Origin: Candidatus Parvarchaeota archaeon
GTDB taxonomy: Archaea > Nanobdellota > Nanobdellia > CSSed11-243R1
Reading direction: 5' to 3'
DNA: 5,829 nucleotides
Assembly (NCBI GenBank): GCA_003563585.1
Contig: PWUQ01000042.1
Span: 1-5,829, forward strand
The notes below the pieces were generated by a model. The model was given only the letters and a program-made list of their open reading frames with translations. It had not been told where the DNA came from and did not search any database. The stretch's first letter is position 1, and each line of letters begins with the position of its first letter. This document shows positions 5,324 through 5,829 of this stretch, in pieces. Made by a program: the position numbers and the translations under genes.

Positions 5324-5829
5324 ATGAAAGTTCTTATAGATGAATCTGGAAAAAAATTATACGTTGAAGAAGAAAAAGATTTGCATACTCATTTGGGTTT
5401 TATCGAAAAGCAAAAATTAGAACATGGTAAAATAATCGAAACAAATAAAGGCAAAAAATTTATTGCTTTGAATCTTGATTTTGTGGATAAATTCGACACA
5501 TTAGAACGTGGACCTCAGATAATTACTCTTAAAGACGCCGGGATTATTTCCACGTTCACAGGAATTTCATCAGGCTCAAAAGTCTTAGAAGCTGGGAGTG
5601 GAAGCGGTGCATTAACTTGTTACTTGGCAAATCTTGTAAAACCAAATGGAAAAATTTATTCTTATGAAAAACGCGAGGATTTTTTAGAAATCGCTAAAAG
5701 AAATGTGGAAAATTTCAATCTTTCAGAATGGGTTGAATTCAAAAATCAAAGCACTCATGATTCAATTGAAGAAAAAAATTTAGATGTTATCATTTTAGAT
5801 ATGCCAGACCCTTGGAATTCAATAAAAAA
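5324..5829 (+). CDS. trmI: tRNA (adenine-N1)-methyltransferase TrmI (m1A57/58), 3'-truncated by window edge
   Basis: TrmI is a SAM-dependent enzyme that methylates N1 of adenines 57/58 in the tRNA T-loop; in archaea m1A57 is the precursor of m1I57. It works as a homotetramer in the cytoplasm. The first 168 residues are present, against about 250 in the family. Visible family features are LHTHLG (20-25), ERGPQIITLKDAGII (61-75, matching the RGPQI-x-x-KDA block of archaeal TrmI), the SAM-binding motif VLEAGSGSGALT (87-98), SYEKREDF (113-120; E115 is the expected SAM ribose ligand) and the catalytic-side motif LDMPDPW (158-164). Other Trm61/PIMT-like methyltransferases are less likely because the RGPQI and DMPDPW blocks fit TrmI. 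The ATG at 5324 is the only start after the in-frame stop at 5315. It lies 6 nt after the surface gene, with no clear Shine-Dalgarno, so it is probably co-transcribed but functionally unrelated. Confidence 0.93.
   Translation, partial: MKVLIDESGKKLYVEEEKDLHTHLGFIEKQKLEHGKIIETNKGKKFIALNLDFVDKFDTLERGPQIITLKDAGIISTFTGISSGSKVLEAGSGSGALTCYLANLVKPNGKIYSYEKREDFLEIAKRNVENFNLSEWVEFKNQSTHDSIEEKNLDVIILDMPDPWNSIK

Noticed and set aside
1..5829. CRISPR array, tRNA/rRNA gene, insertion sequence or prophage
   Set aside because: No direct repeats with spacers, no cloverleaf, no transposase or integrase and no terminal inverted repeats were seen; coding sequence fills almost the whole window.

Overview
The window is A+T-rich and reads as a piece of an archaeal genome. 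The clearest evidence is the last gene, whose product aligns motif by motif with archaeal TrmI, the tRNA m1A57/58 methyltransferase. Archaeal-type Shine-Dalgarno sites (GAGG, GGTGAT) and TATA-like elements about 26 bp before two start codons agree with this. Heavy use of AGA and ATA codons, tight gene packing and a run of small-domain secreted proteins suggest a DPANN-type lineage (Woesearchaeota/Pacearchaeota-like). That placement is an inference, not a demonstrated fact.

All six genes lie on the + strand with almost no intergenic space. In order they are: (1) the 3' part of a large extracellular protein (1-1526), open to the left edge, with Ig-like modules and a C-terminal Asp-box beta-propeller; (2) a 394-aa type I membrane protein with about three Ig-like domains (1570-2754); (3) a 166-aa relative with one Ig-like domain and two predicted disulfides (2751-3251), overlapping gene 2 by ATGA; (4) a 218-aa secreted protein with a tandemly duplicated GWN-type domain (3267-3923); (5) a 464-aa type I membrane protein with a carboxypeptidase-regulatory-like domain, two Cys-rich FN3-like domains and an Ig-like stalk (3923-5317), overlapping gene 4 by TGATG; (6) the first 168 residues of trmI (5324 to the right edge).

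Genes 1-5 look like one cell-surface locus. Genes 2, 3 and 5 share a plan: signal peptide, extracellular beta domains, one C-terminal membrane helix and a basic cytoplasmic tail. Genes 1 and 4 lack a C-terminal anchor and could be the secreted partners. No enzyme active site is visible in genes 1-5, so the functional proposal is adhesion, scaffolding or ligand binding at the envelope. The trmI gene marks a return to housekeeping functions and is probably only a transcriptional passenger.

Promoter-like elements that would give leaderless mRNAs precede genes 2 and 4; genes 3 and 5 appear translationally coupled to the gene before them. No RNA genes, CRISPR arrays, insertion sequences or attachment sites were seen, and no gene-free stretch exceeds 43 bp.
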